Numbered from the stretch's first letter, positions 26,424 through 34,282 are shown. The stretch is DNA of 64,000 nucleotides from an uncultured Solobacterium sp. (GCA_900552125.1 URYK01000005.1:51027-115026), one strand, 5' to 3'. Notes: generated by a model from the sequence alone, not told the origin. Translations and numbers: made by a program.

Positions 26424-26473
26424 TGCTTTCACCTCACTTTCAATCTAATTACAGTACAAAGGTAGAGGTAAAA

Positions 26474-26492
26474 GTCAACTGTTCAACCAAAT
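26474..26492. promoter_or_regulatory. Small inverted repeat before the helix-turn-helix gene
   Basis: GTTCA-ACCAAA-TGAAC lies between the divergent genes at 26423 and 26554 and may be an operator. No clear promoter boxes are seen in the gap. Confidence 0.3.
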
Positions 26493-26553
26493 GAACTTAA
26501 TAAGAAAGTTTATTAAATAGCGTATTTTCTGATATTGAAGAGGAGGTGATTTT

Positions 26554-26832
26554 ATGATGATCAATTACAAGCCTTATCTTGATACTTCCGATATTGCTAA
26601 GATTCTCGAAGTTAATATTCAAGTTGCTCAAAGATATATGCGAGAACTTAAGGAAATGACCTTTATTGAAGAAGATGAACTAGGCAATAAAGTTACTGTG
26701 AAATGGAAAGATTCTCAAGAATTTAAATGGCTTGGAAGAAAAGGATTAATCAAACAAAGTCTTTTCGTAAAACGTTTCAAAGAAGCAGAAAAATGTTTTA
26801 TTAAAAACAACAAAAAAAGTACTTCATCCTAG
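26554..26832 (+). CDS. Small DNA-binding protein with helix-turn-helix
   Basis: The 92-residue basic protein has DTSDIAKILEVNIQVAQRYM in its N-terminal third, a helix-turn-helix of the excisionase/MerR-like or replication type, then KVTVKWKDSQEFKWLGRKG. GAGGAGGTGATTTT precedes it. It could be the excisionase or an early regulator; which cannot be decided. Confidence 0.6.
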   Translation: MMINYKPYLDTSDIAKILEVNIQVAQRYMRELKEMTFIEEDELGNKVTVKWKDSQEFKWLGRKGLIKQSLFVKRFKEAEKCFIKNNKKSTSS

Positions 26833-26884
26833 CGACCAAACTGAGTGAAGTACCGATTGTAAACGGCTTTTATAAGCCATTTCT
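26819..26884 (+). terminator. Two successive hairpins after the helix-turn-helix gene
   Basis: GTACTTCA/TGAAGTAC (26819-26826, 26846-26853) straddles the stop codon, and AACGGCTT/AAGCCATT (26862-26881) follows with TTCTATTATAG. Together they probably end or stabilise the early transcript. Confidence 0.5.
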
Positions 26885-26885
26885 A

Positions 26886-26993
26886 TTATAGCATTAAAAA
26901 ACTGTTCTTTCCACCTTGCGAGGGTATTTGCTTACAAAAATCATCTTTAAATTTATTTCCCTTAAATTTGTGTAACTTAGCTAATTTTTTCAT
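26886..26993 (-). CDS. Possible 35-residue basic peptide
   Basis: ATG 26993 follows CGAGGATCAAATT. The basic peptide starts MKKLAKLHKFKGNKFKDDFC. It lies entirely in the interval of the imperfect inverted repeat 26911/27032, and its start falls between the arms. Coding status is uncertain. Confidence 0.35.
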   Translation of the reverse strand: MKKLAKLHKFKGNKFKDDFCKQIPSQGGKNSFLML

Positions 26994-27052
26994 AATTTGA
27001 TCCTCGATAAATCATAAAATACAAGCTTTTAGCAAGTGCCCTCGCATGGTGG
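26911..27052. repeat. 21-bp imperfect inverted repeat, arms 100 bp apart
   Basis: CCACCTTGCGAGGGTATTTGC (26911-26931) matches the reverse complement of 27032-27052 at 18 of 21 positions. The substitutions keep the TGCGAGGG core. It may be a long RNA stem, a paired operator or ends of a tiny mobile element. Confidence 0.6.
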
Positions 27053-27075
27053 CGAGAGCAGGGAAAGGAAAGAAT

Positions 27076-27591
27076 ATGTCATTGAAAAGAATAGTAATTA
27101 ACACATCATGTGTAATGTTTGCAGCATTTACTGGTCTAAGCATATTGATTATGAATGACCAGATGAACATGTACAAAGAACTTCACAAGGACTATATGAC
27201 CTTGTCGAATGAATACGACAAACTAGCAGAGGAAAGCAAAGATAAAACAATCGCAATCGAAACTCTGCAGAATACAATAGCTGAATTAAAAAGTAAACAA
27301 CCAAAATGAACAGCAATCGGAACATTCAAGATAACAGCATATGGAGTTGACTGTTCCGGTTGTACTGGATTTACCAAAAGTGGAACAGTGCCACAAGAAG
27401 GCAGGACCATTGCAGTAGATCCATCAGTAATACCTCTAGGGAGTGAGGTAATGTTCAACGGTAAAATCTATATAGCCGAGGATATTGGTGGAGCTATAAA
27501 AGGAAATGTGATTGATTTGTTCTATGGCACAGAAAGTAAATCACTAGGATATGGTGTTCAGTATCATACGGTATACGTGAAAGGAGAGTAA
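27076..27591 (+). pseudogene. Membrane-anchored 3D-domain protein interrupted by TGA
   Basis: ATG 27076 follows AAAGGAAAG. The first 77 codons encode a transmembrane helix (about 6-25) and a coiled coil (MYKELHKDYMTLSNEYDKL). A TGA at 27307-27309 is followed in the same frame by TAIGTFKITAYGVDCSGCTG, GRTIAVDPSVIPLGSEVMF and AEDIGGAIKGNVIDLFY, a complete 3D domain named after its conserved aspartates. Such phage proteins are probably cell-wall-active. As read, only the membrane and coiled-coil part is made. The fact that both halves stay intact suggests a recent mutation, a sequence error or readthrough. Confidence 0.75.
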
Positions 27592-27593
27592 GT

Positions 27594-27866
27594 ATGATCA
27601 AGGTGATATATGAGAATGGAAAAGTAAAAGAAGCAGATTTTAAAATCTGTTCAAATGAAGAACTTCCTGGATTTGTGCATTGTATAGCTCTTTTGATAAG
27701 AAAATTAATGGATGAATCATTTGGAGATGAAGGATTAGGATTTAGAGCAGAACTAGCTAGGATTTTTACCTTGTATTTGAGTGATGCATCAACTACTTTT
27801 ATCGATTATGTCAAATTTCACTATTTATTATCATTAAAAAATTTAGAAGATTATGAAGAGGAGTAG
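27594..27866 (+). CDS. Early phage protein, 90 residues
   Basis: Starts three bases after the 3D frame with AAGGAGAGTAAGT. MIKVIYENGKVKEADFKICS begins like small phage proteins with a beta strand followed by a helical part (CIALLIRKLMDESFGDEGLG). Function unknown. Confidence 0.6.
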   Translation: MIKVIYENGKVKEADFKICSNEELPGFVHCIALLIRKLMDESFGDEGLGFRAELARIFTLYLSDASTTFIDYVKFHYLLSLKNLEDYEEE

Positions 27867-27870
27867 GATT

Positions 27871-28137
27871 ATGAATGAATTTATGAAATATATTGATCAG
27901 CTTTATTGTGCTTGCATGAGGTTTAATAGCAAGGAACTTACATGTTCATTTGCTGTCGAAGATTCCAACGTTTTGATCATGGTAAAGGAAAATGGAGCAC
28001 CAAGTCTAGACGCAATATGGGTAGTCAATTTCAATAATGGGTATCTGTGTCCGCAGAAAGAGGTAGATATCGTCATTGATGCTATGCAGGAGTATTCAGA
28101 TACTCCGCTGATTCCTCTTTCAGATGATAAGGAGTGA
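27871..28137 (+). CDS. Early phage protein, 88 residues
   Basis: ATG 27871 follows GAGGAGTAGGATT. Sequence MNEFMKYIDQLYCACMRFNS, then DSNVLIMVKENGAPSLDAIW and a helical tail. Unknown function. Confidence 0.6.
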   Translation: MNEFMKYIDQLYCACMRFNSKELTCSFAVEDSNVLIMVKENGAPSLDAIWVVNFNNGYLCPQKEVDIVIDAMQEYSDTPLIPLSDDKE

Positions 28138-28143
28138 TTATGT

Positions 28144-28410
28144 ATGTCAAAACGGAAGATGACCAGAAATGAACGTATCGCTAGAAAGCTGCTGAATATG
28201 ATGCCTGACGATATCAATTGTGAGGTCACATATAATCGTTTTAGAGATTGTGTGACTACATGGATAAGTATACCTGAAGATGACTTTAAGTATCTCAATA
28301 CACTGCATCATGGTGAAACTGATGCATCTGCATATTTTTTCTGCAATATGTTCATGAAACACATAGAATGTTACAGCAGAACATTTAAGAAAAGGAACAG
28401 GAGGAATTAA
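28144..28410 (+). CDS. Early phage protein, 88 residues, basic ends
   Basis: Starts after AAGGAGTGATTATGT. KRKMTRNERIARKLLNMMPD and a terminal FKKRNRRN make both ends basic, suggestive of nucleic-acid contact. It abuts the recombinase gene directly. No family recognised. Confidence 0.6.
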   Translation: MSKRKMTRNERIARKLLNMMPDDINCEVTYNRFRDCVTTWISIPEDDFKYLNTLHHGETDASAYFFCNMFMKHIECYSRTFKKRNRRN

Positions 28411-29325
28411 ATGGACGATAACGCAATTGTAGAGATACAGAAGATACTGGATTCCTATAAGCAGGGAGGACCATCCGCAATTATAACGAAAGCCATTATG
28501 GAAGAAAGACTTCCTGATTTTATGCAGGAAATGCGGTATGAAGAAAAAGCTAAGAAGACATTGGATAAGTATGAAAGAGATATTCGAAAATTTATTGATT
28601 TTGTTGGTGATGGATCCATTACAAAGGATGATACCATCAGATACAAGAAGTACCTGGTAGAGCAGAACTATGAAGTTTCAAGCATCAATTCATTTATCAC
28701 GATCATTAATAAATATCTGAAGTACTTAGAGTGTGAAAATGCACGTATCAAGCAATTGCGTGTTCAAATAGAGACTTCCGCGAAAGATAGTATAAGTGAT
28801 GCTGATTACCATAAAATGCTCAGAAAAGCAAAGGAAATAGGTCAGACGGACACTTATATGATGATGATGGTATTGGCTGAAACAGGAATACGTATAGAGG
28901 AGCTTGGATTTTTCACAGTAGAGAATATCAAGAAACATAGATTTTACATAACAGTACGTAATAAAGGCAAGACAAGAACTGTTATCGTGCATCAGGAATT
29001 GTCTAGGTCATTGAGAAGATATGCAAAGGAAAACGGCATAAAGGAAGGTTATTTGTTCCCTGGCAAGATAAAAGGAAAGATGCTGAACCATTCGACCATA
29101 TGGCGAAGATTCAAGAAAGTGGCAGGTCTGGCCAAGGTAAAAAAAGAGAAAATACATCCTCATGCATTCCGTCATTTTTTCGCAAGAAAATATCTGGAAC
29201 AGCATCCGGACAACGTACTTGGATTAGCTGATCTATTAGGACATAGCTCGCTGAAAACTACTCGCGGATATGCCATGAATACGGATGATGAAAAACGAAA
29301 AATCATCGAAAATATGAAGTTCTGA
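28411..29325 (+). CDS. Second tyrosine recombinase (XerC/D-like)
   Basis: The 304-residue protein has a SAM-like core-binding domain (about 35-120) and the catalytic residues Arg in LAETGIRIEEL, Lys in VRNKGKTRTVIV, HPHAFRHFFARK (His-x-x-Arg) and LGHSSLKTTRGYAM (His and nucleophile Tyr). It lacks the AP2-like arm domain of the integrase at 20715. It lies in the replication module; a role in resolving phage genome multimers or in recombination is plausible. GGAGGAATTAA precedes the start. Confidence 0.92.
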   Translation: MDDNAIVEIQKILDSYKQGGPSAIITKAIMEERLPDFMQEMRYEEKAKKTLDKYERDIRKFIDFVGDGSITKDDTIRYKKYLVEQNYEVSSINSFITIINKYLKYLECENARIKQLRVQIETSAKDSISDADYHKMLRKAKEIGQTDTYMMMMVLAETGIRIEELGFFTVENIKKHRFYITVRNKGKTRTVIVHQELSRSLRRYAKENGIKEGYLFPGKIKGKMLNHSTIWRRFKKVAGLAKVKKEKIHPHAFRHFFARKYLEQHPDNVLGLADLLGHSSLKTTRGYAMNTDDEKRKIIENMKF

Positions 29326-29456
29326 TACACCTCAAAATCACAAAATCGATAAAATCGAAAAAACATCAGAAAAGCCTATAAATAAAGGCTCAAATGAAGA
29401 AAAGCCGATGCAATATAATATTAAGGTTATCTTGCACGGAATAGAGGTGGTTTTTG

Positions 29457-29567
29457 TTGCTGAAAAAGCTGAAAATTTGGTGGTACATCATCAATGCCAG
29501 ACCGCTTGATGCGCTGGAAGAGTACCAAAAAAAGAAGATCATAAAAATAATTATCAAGGAGAGATGA
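29457..29567 (+). CDS. 36-residue basic phage peptide with TTG start
   Basis: TTG 29457 lies after GAGGTGG. The product starts LKKLKIWWYIINARPLDALE and ends in a very basic helix. Its TGA overlaps the ATG of the replication initiator (ATGA), which supports coupled translation. The gap 29326-29456 has no other supported gene. Confidence 0.5.
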   Translation: MLKKLKIWWYIINARPLDALEEYQKKKIIKIIIKER

Positions 29568-30361
29568 ATATGTCGAAGATAAGAACTCATAAGAAATCAA
29601 ATTATACTGTGATGAGCAATTATCACTTGCAGGATCAAAGACTGTCATTCAAGGCAAAAGGTCTTTTGAGTGTAATGCTGTCACTTCCTAAGGATTGGGA
29701 TTATTCCATCAACGGTATCGTCAAGATCAGCAAAGAGGAAAAGGCTGCGGTCATGTCAACACTGAATGAGCTGAAAGAGTTCGGTTATGTCAAGGTAACG
29801 AAAAAACTGCCGAATGAAACTGAGAGCGGTCGTATCGAATATGAATATGATATCTTTGAAACTCCTATGCAGTGCCATGAAGAACAGGAATCAGATGCAC
29901 AGGATACAGATATTCAGAATACTGAAAAACAAGGCATAGAAAAACAAGATACTGAAAATCAGCATACTGAATTTCAAGATACAGAAATTCAAGATACTGA
30001 ATATCCGACACAATTAAATACTAAAGAATCAATTACTAAAGAACAAATTACTAAATATATAAAAGATATTGTCGAGTACCTCAACAATGTTACCCATGGC
30101 CACTTTAAGCCTACGACCAAAACCACAAGAAAATACATAACAGCCAGACTGAAAGAGGGATATACGATCGATGATTTCAAAAAGGTCATTGACAAGAAAA
30201 ACATGGATTGGGGCAATGATAAGAAATTCAGCCAATATCTTACCCCGTCGACATTATTCAATCCTACAAATTTTGAGAAATATCTGAATGCAGCAAAAAA
30301 GGGTGATGTAAATGAAAGCAATAGGACAGATGCTAGGGAATATGGAATTACCGTCCTCTAA
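29564..30361 (+). CDS. Phage replication initiator (winged helix plus conserved C-terminal replication domain)
   Basis: Residues 1-95 form a winged-helix domain (SNYHLQDQRLSFKAKGLLSV, YSINGIVKISKEEKAAVMST) as in phage DnaD/O-like initiators. Residues about 105-147 are seven Q-[DNHG]-[TI]-E-x repeats encoded by the iteron array. Residues about 165-255 match the conserved C-terminal domain of phage replication proteins (IVEYLNNVTHGHFKPTTKTT, KFSQYLTPSTLFNPTNFEKY). It should bind the origin within its own gene and recruit the helicase through the loader encoded next. Confidence 0.85.
   Translation: MNMSKIRTHKKSNYTVMSNYHLQDQRLSFKAKGLLSVMLSLPKDWDYSINGIVKISKEEKAAVMSTLNELKEFGYVKVTKKLPNETESGRIEYEYDIFETPMQCHEEQESDAQDTDIQNTEKQGIEKQDTENQHTEFQDTEIQDTEYPTQLNTKESITKEQITKYIKDIVEYLNNVTHGHFKPTTKTTRKYITARLKEGYTIDDFKKVIDKKNMDWGNDKKFSQYLTPSTLFNPTNFEKYLNAAKKGDVNESNRTDAREYGITVL
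29900..30004 (+). repeat. Seven 15-bp iterons, candidate phage replication origin
   Basis: Units such as CAGAATACTGAAAAA (29915), CAAGATACTGAAAAT (29945), CAAGATACAGAAATT (29975) and CAAGATACTGAATAT (29990) follow head to tail with no gaps, consensus CAAGATACTGAAAAT. A very AT-rich stretch (30005-30070) follows, suited to melting. Origins inside initiator genes are known, as in the lambda O gene. Confidence 0.75.
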
Positions 30362-31097
30362 TGATAAACGACCATTTCATATCAAACAATGCGAATGGAA
30401 GAATGCTGAAGTTGGCCATCTGAATGAGTTTGATGGAGTTGAATGTGATATCTGCAAGAACAAAGGTGTGATTTACATTGCAGAGGAAGACAATCCGATA
30501 CTGATGCAGAAACCATGTGAGTGTATGGCCAAAAGAAATTCAATCCGTTATGCAAAGGAAAGCGGACTAGAGAAATTGCTAGATCATAGGGTTGCATCAT
30601 TCCAGGTACATGAAGAATGGCAGAAGGTAGTTAAACAGATGGCCATTGACTATGTGCAGGGAGATTATGATGAATGGTTCTGTATGCTTGGCCAAAGTGG
30701 TTCAGGCAAGACTCATATATGCTCGGCCATTGCAAAAACATTTATCGACCGCTCAAAGGAAACAAAATATGTTATTTGGAATACATTTATTCGTGAAGTC
30801 AAGGCAGATATGCTGGCCAATAACAGAATGCTATATCAGTTTCAGAAAGTTCCGGTACTGTATATTGATGATTTTCTAAAAGGCAGATACACGGATACTG
30901 ATGTAACTATTGCATTTGATCTGCTGAATTATCGATACAACAATAATCTGACAACGATAGTGTCAAGTGAACTTCTGTTTGCTGACATCATGAGAATAGA
31001 TGCAGCAATTGCAGGGCGAATTAAAGAACGATGTGGCCGTTTCTTCATTGAAATTCAGAAGAGTGATGATAAGAATTATCGTTTACAAACTAAATGA
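30312..31097 (+). CDS. DnaC/DnaI-like helicase loader ATPase
   Basis: The 261-residue protein has a zinc-finger-like N-terminus (CDICKNKG and CECMAK), then an AAA+ domain with Walker A MLGQSGSGKTHICSAI near residue 125, Walker B VPVLYIDDFLKG and arginine finger region AGRIKERCGRF. It loads the replicative helicase at the origin. It overlaps the initiator gene by 50 bp; no phage helicase is encoded, so the host one is presumably used. Confidence 0.92.
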   Translation: MKAIGQMLGNMELPSSNDKRPFHIKQCEWKNAEVGHLNEFDGVECDICKNKGVIYIAEEDNPILMQKPCECMAKRNSIRYAKESGLEKLLDHRVASFQVHEEWQKVVKQMAIDYVQGDYDEWFCMLGQSGSGKTHICSAIAKTFIDRSKETKYVIWNTFIREVKADMLANNRMLYQFQKVPVLYIDDFLKGRYTDTDVTIAFDLLNYRYNNNLTTIVSSELLFADIMRIDAAIAGRIKERCGRFFIEIQKSDDKNYRLQTK

Positions 31098-31110
31098 CAG
31101 GAGGTAAAAG

Positions 31111-31353
31111 GTGATCATGAGAAATAAGCTAATAGATTTAAATAATCATTTATTTGAACAGATTGAACGATTAAACGACGATGAGCTTTCGGAAGAGGAA
31201 CTTGAAAAAGAGATTAAACGTTCAAAGGCAATGGAAGGATTATCATCGAACATAATTGACAATGCTAGGCTTGCATTAGATGCAGAAAAATTCAAATATA
31301 ACTCTTACGGTTCAAGAAATGCTGATATGCCAGAAATGTTGGAGAATAAATGA
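31111..31353 (+). CDS. Phage protein, 80 residues
   Basis: GTG 31111 lies six bases after AGGAGG; ATG 31117 is the alternative. Acidic helical protein (LNDDELSEEELEKEIKRSKA, NIIDNARLALDAEKFKY) resembling small phage proteins found next to helicase loaders. Overlaps the next gene by 4 bp. Confidence 0.65.
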   Translation: MIMRNKLIDLNNHLFEQIERLNDDELSEEELEKEIKRSKAMEGLSSNIIDNARLALDAEKFKYNSYGSRNADMPEMLENK

Positions 31354-31967
31354 TGCGGTTTTCAAAAGAAATAAAACGATTCATTTTGGAAAATTATCGA
31401 GGAATATCAAATGCTGAACTTACTGAAAAAATCAATAAAACATTTGGAACTGATATTCCTGTTAAAAATATCAAATATTACAAAAAAAATCATCGATTGA
31501 ATAGCGGACTAACTGGAAGATTTGAAAAAGGCAATGTACCCAAAAATAAAGGTACCAAAGGGAAGATTAATGTGGGCGGAAATCGTACGAGTTTCAAAAA
31601 AGGTCATATACCAACTAATACTGATTCTATCGGTACCGAGAAAGTATTGAAAGATGGATATATTTGGGTAAAAGTTAACAATCTACCAAATGCAAAGAAA
31701 AATGTTAATTGGATCCAAAAACAAAGATTGGTCTATGAGCAATATTTTGGTCCTGTTCCCGATGGATACTTAGTTATATTTGCTGATGGAAATAAACGTA
31801 ATTTTGATCCAACCAATCTACTCTTGGCCACAAAAGCAGAAATCTTATATCTGAATCGTAATCACTATATCAGCGGTGATAAGGAAATTACTGAGTCAGC
31901 GTTGTTGTTAGCTAAGATGGTGTGTAGAACAAATGAATTGAAGAAAGGGAAGAAAAAAGATGGCTAA
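31350..31967 (+). CDS. HNH-endonuclease-like phage protein
   Basis: The 205-residue protein has an N-terminal helix-turn-helix (EIKRFILENYRGISNAELTE) and a C-terminal HNH_3-like part: YIWVKVNNLPNAKKNVNWIQ, KQRLVYEQYFGPVPDGYLV, IFADGNKRNFDPTNL. The usual catalytic His before the DG motif is replaced (VIFADG), and metal-binding residues are few, so nuclease activity is uncertain. Free-standing HNH genes of this type move between phages. Confidence 0.7.
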   Translation: MMRFSKEIKRFILENYRGISNAELTEKINKTFGTDIPVKNIKYYKKNHRLNSGLTGRFEKGNVPKNKGTKGKINVGGNRTSFKKGHIPTNTDSIGTEKVLKDGYIWVKVNNLPNAKKNVNWIQKQRLVYEQYFGPVPDGYLVIFADGNKRNFDPTNLLLATKAEILYLNRNHYISGDKEITESALLLAKMVCRTNELKKGKKKDG

Positions 31968-32109
31968 TAATTGTGAAGATAAAAAGGATTATCAGATGGA
32001 AATATATGACTATCTGTATCCGGATAGAAAAAATCCTAAAAATAATGAAAACTATAAGAATGAGCAGATCAACAGAAAGGAAGATACAAATGGAAAAATC
32101 AATGCGTGA
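31960..32109 (+). CDS. 49-residue hydrophilic phage peptide
   Basis: Its ATG overlaps the end of the HNH gene and its TGA overlaps the start of the next gene by 20 bp. MANNCEDKKDYQMEIYDYLY then NPKNNENYKNEQINRK: charged, low complexity. The overlaps on both sides support translation; function unknown. Confidence 0.5.
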   Translation: MANNCEDKKDYQMEIYDYLYPDRKNPKNNENYKNEQINRKEDTNGKINA

Positions 32110-32403
32110 ACTACTAGAACGTAGTTTTGATGGCCATGAAGTAATCGCATATATAGAAGAACTAGAAAAAAATAATACACTTCTTGAAAGAGAAAAACAG
32201 GCACTTACTGATGATAATGAAATGAAGTGTGAGTTAAATCATCAGCTTCAAAAAAAGTTGATAAATTAGCTGAAAAATTAGCAAATGTATCAGATTCTTT
32301 GCCATGTTCGATTGGATGCTCTATTAATAGTATTCCAGATGAATGTAATCAGGAATGTTTGGAAGCAGACAAATGGAAAGAGTGGGCGAAGAAAAATGAG
32401 TGA
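32090..32403 (+). CDS. Coiled-coil phage protein, probably extended by -1 frameshift
   Basis: ATG 32090 follows AGAAAGGAAG. The zero frame gives 59 residues (SFDGHEVIAYIEELEKNNTL, a coiled coil) ending at 32269. At 32250-32256 the heptamer A-AAA-AAG is in the reading phase of the classical bacterial -1 slippery site. After slipping, the frame reads VDKLAEKLANVSDSLPCSIG, then a Cys-rich stretch and DKWKEWAKKNE, stopping at 32403 over the next gene's ATG (32396). The extension continues the coiled coil and shows natural composition. Programmed frameshifting or a one-base deletion both fit. Confidence 0.6.
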
Positions 32404-32866
32404 TAAAGAAAAGCCATATATTCCTATTTTTACAAAAGAAAAATTTGAATTAGAAAAGTTAAAGAATAATGATTTAACTAATTTCAATATATTCATAAAA
32501 AGTTTGTGTGAAAAAAGAAATATGATGATAGATTTTGAAATATCGAATGCTATACAATCAGTTCTATCAAAGTACGGAATAAAAACAGATCAGATAAGCA
32601 TTATTGAAATTGCACAAACTATTCTGATTTTAATAGATCATAAAATAGATACACCTGAAAAAGTATATGAATATATCGTCAAACATAATGAATTACAAGA
32701 TAAAGCTACACCTAGAAGAAAACAAAAGATAAGAGCAAAACAATATGATGGCTACGATATGGTAGTTTGTAATTGTGGAAGAATAGTAGATAATTCGTTA
32801 TTTGAAGATATTGAATACTGTCCTTATTGTGGACAAAAAATTGATTGGAGAGATACTGATGATTAA
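32396..32866 (+). CDS. Phage protein with C-terminal zinc ribbon
   Basis: The 156-residue protein has a helical body (about 20-110) and a C-terminal ribbon with VVCNCGRIVDNSLF and DIEYCPYCGQKIDW, four cysteines placed to bind zinc. Its ATG lies in the end of the upstream -1 frame. Possibly nucleic-acid binding; family not recognised. Confidence 0.65.
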   Translation: MSDKEKPYIPIFTKEKFELEKLKNNDLTNFNIFIKSLCEKRNMMIDFEISNAIQSVLSKYGIKTDQISIIEIAQTILILIDHKIDTPEKVYEYIVKHNELQDKATPRRKQKIRAKQYDGYDMVVCNCGRIVDNSLFEDIEYCPYCGQKIDWRDTDD

Positions 32867-33068
32867 ATGCAATGATTTTAAAAAAATACAGGAACTGATT
32901 ATAATTCGTGATACTGCACAGAATGCAGCATCTGAATTGAATGCTTTATTACTCATAACTAATGAAATGGACAGAGATGAAATAAGATTGATCATTGATA
33001 AATTGGATTCCTTAGCTGAAAATACTATTAGTGAAATACTAAAAATGGTTGATTGGAGTGAAGAATAA
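32859..33068 (+). CDS. Small helical phage protein, 69 residues
   Basis: ATG 32859 overlaps the preceding stop. All-helical sequence (FKKIQELIIIRDTAQNAASE, EIRLIIDKLDSLAENTISEI). Unknown function. Confidence 0.6.
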   Translation: MIKCNDFKKIQELIIIRDTAQNAASELNALLLITNEMDRDEIRLIIDKLDSLAENTISEILKMVDWSEE

Positions 33069-33652
33069 TGCTAGATAATAAAAAAGATTGGATTGATCAA
33101 GCTAAAAAGAATTTTAGAAACCACAAAGCAAAGTTTAAACAATTTGATGGGATATCTACTCTTGATTGGAGAAATATAGACGGTAGTAGCAATTATTATG
33201 TACGTTATGTTTTTGATGAAGATAAAGGCTGCCTATATATTACGGGTGATTTAGGTTCCGCAGTTGTTCGATTGACAGAAAAGGCAACGTCGGAAAGCTT
33301 ATCTAGTTATATCAATAGTGTTTATTATTTCTTAGGTAAAATTTTATGTAGTACAGATAAATATGTATATGATGTAGAACTAGCAAGAAATGAATTGGAG
33401 CAACATTTAATAAGTCCGGATGCAGAGTATGAAGATGAAAGATTAGAAGAATTGCGAGAATTGGTTGCTGATACACTTGAATGTTTTGATACATTTAAAG
33501 GCTTTGATTTATCAGAGGATGTCGAAGAAAGACTTTCAAAAGAAGATGCAGACTATTGGGAGTGGATTTATACTATTGGGAAAGATGTTGATACAAGAAT
33601 TATTTTGTGGCTTGTAGGACTTCAAATGGCGCATAACCAGATTTGCAAATAA
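33068..33652 (+). CDS. Phage protein, 194 residues
   Basis: ATG overlaps the previous TAA by one base. N-terminal basic helix (KDWIDQAKKNFRNHKAKFKQ), beta segment (YYVRYVFDEDKGCLYITGDL) and acidic helical C-terminus with LVGLQMAHNQI. This type is seen in replication/early modules of Bacillota phages, but I cannot name the family. Confidence 0.65.
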   Translation: MLDNKKDWIDQAKKNFRNHKAKFKQFDGISTLDWRNIDGSSNYYVRYVFDEDKGCLYITGDLGSAVVRLTEKATSESLSSYINSVYYFLGKILCSTDKYVYDVELARNELEQHLISPDAEYEDERLEELRELVADTLECFDTFKGFDLSEDVEERLSKEDADYWEWIYTIGKDVDTRIILWLVGLQMAHNQICK

Positions 33653-33664
33653 TAATAAAAATAA

Positions 33665-33784
33665 ATGTTGTATGATCATGGGCAATCATGGAGAGTAACT
33701 GATATATCTATCATAAAACAAGAAGAAAGATATGCCGTTGGTGTTATTGTTAGAGTTGAATTTAGAATAAGAGATAGTTGGTGA
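33665..33784 (+). CDS. Possible 39-residue phage peptide
   Basis: MLYDHGQSWRVTDISIIKQE then ERYAVGVIVRVEFRIRDSW; beta-rich. No ribosome binding site is visible, so it may be a remnant of a longer gene. Confidence 0.35.
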   Translation: MLYDHGQSWRVTDISIIKQEERYAVGVIVRVEFRIRDSW

Positions 33785-33795
33785 AAGGAAGTGAA

Positions 33796-33978
33796 ATGAT
33801 GTTTGAAGGAAAAATAAAATGGGGATTTGAAATTGAAAAAATGCCTGACGGTCATCGGTCGTTTGGAATATGTTTATCTCATTTCGTAGAAGAAACATAT
33901 GTATACATTAATTTGTTTAAATGGACAATAAGTATTGGGAAATTTTTAGTATATCCAGGAGAAAAAGATGATGATTGA
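33796..33978 (+). CDS. 60-residue phage protein
   Basis: ATG 33796 follows AAAGGAAGTG. MMFEGKIKWGFEIEKMPDGH, SHFVEETYVYINLFKWTISI: a small beta-rich protein. Overlaps the next gene by 11 bp. Unknown. Confidence 0.55.
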   Translation: MMFEGKIKWGFEIEKMPDGHRSFGICLSHFVEETYVYINLFKWTISIGKFLVYPGEKDDD

Positions 33979-34210
33979 ACAAATTTTAAAGGATATTTGC
34001 TTAGCATATCAAGAACAGTTCATTAAGAATAAAGATGGAACAAGATATAGAATTATTGTTTCTCCAAGGTTATTTAATGAAGTATTAAAACTTGATGTTA
34101 ATTTAATTCAACAAAATAAATATCAAGAATTATTTTTAATGGGTATACCTTTAACAAAGGATACCCAAATGACTGGTTTAAAGTGGGAATTATGTGTATT
34201 GAAAAAGTAA
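33968..34210 (+). CDS. 80-residue phage protein
   Basis: Start ATGATG after GGAGAAAAAG inside the previous gene. MMIEQILKDICLAYQEQFIK, TRYRIIVSPRLFNEVLKLDV. No family recognised. The stretch 34211-34282 after it is AT-rich without a gene. Confidence 0.55.
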   Translation: MMIEQILKDICLAYQEQFIKNKDGTRYRIIVSPRLFNEVLKLDVNLIQQNKYQELFLMGIPLTKDTQMTGLKWELCVLKK

Positions 34211-34282
34211 AAAATATGAAAATAGACATGAAAGAAGAAATATAAATATTGTTTTAGTTGATGAAATGAAGAGGAGTAAATA

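Noticed and set aside
26818..27060. CRISPR-like repeat unit
   Set aside because: Only two inverted copies, no spacing pattern and no cas genes.
27307..27309. Selenocysteine or TGA-as-tryptophan decoding
   Set aside because: TGA ends many other genes here, and no SECIS-like hairpin or selenoprotein motif is evident.
29900..30004. CRISPR array
   Set aside because: Repeats are 15 bp, directly adjacent without spacers and in frame within a coding gene.
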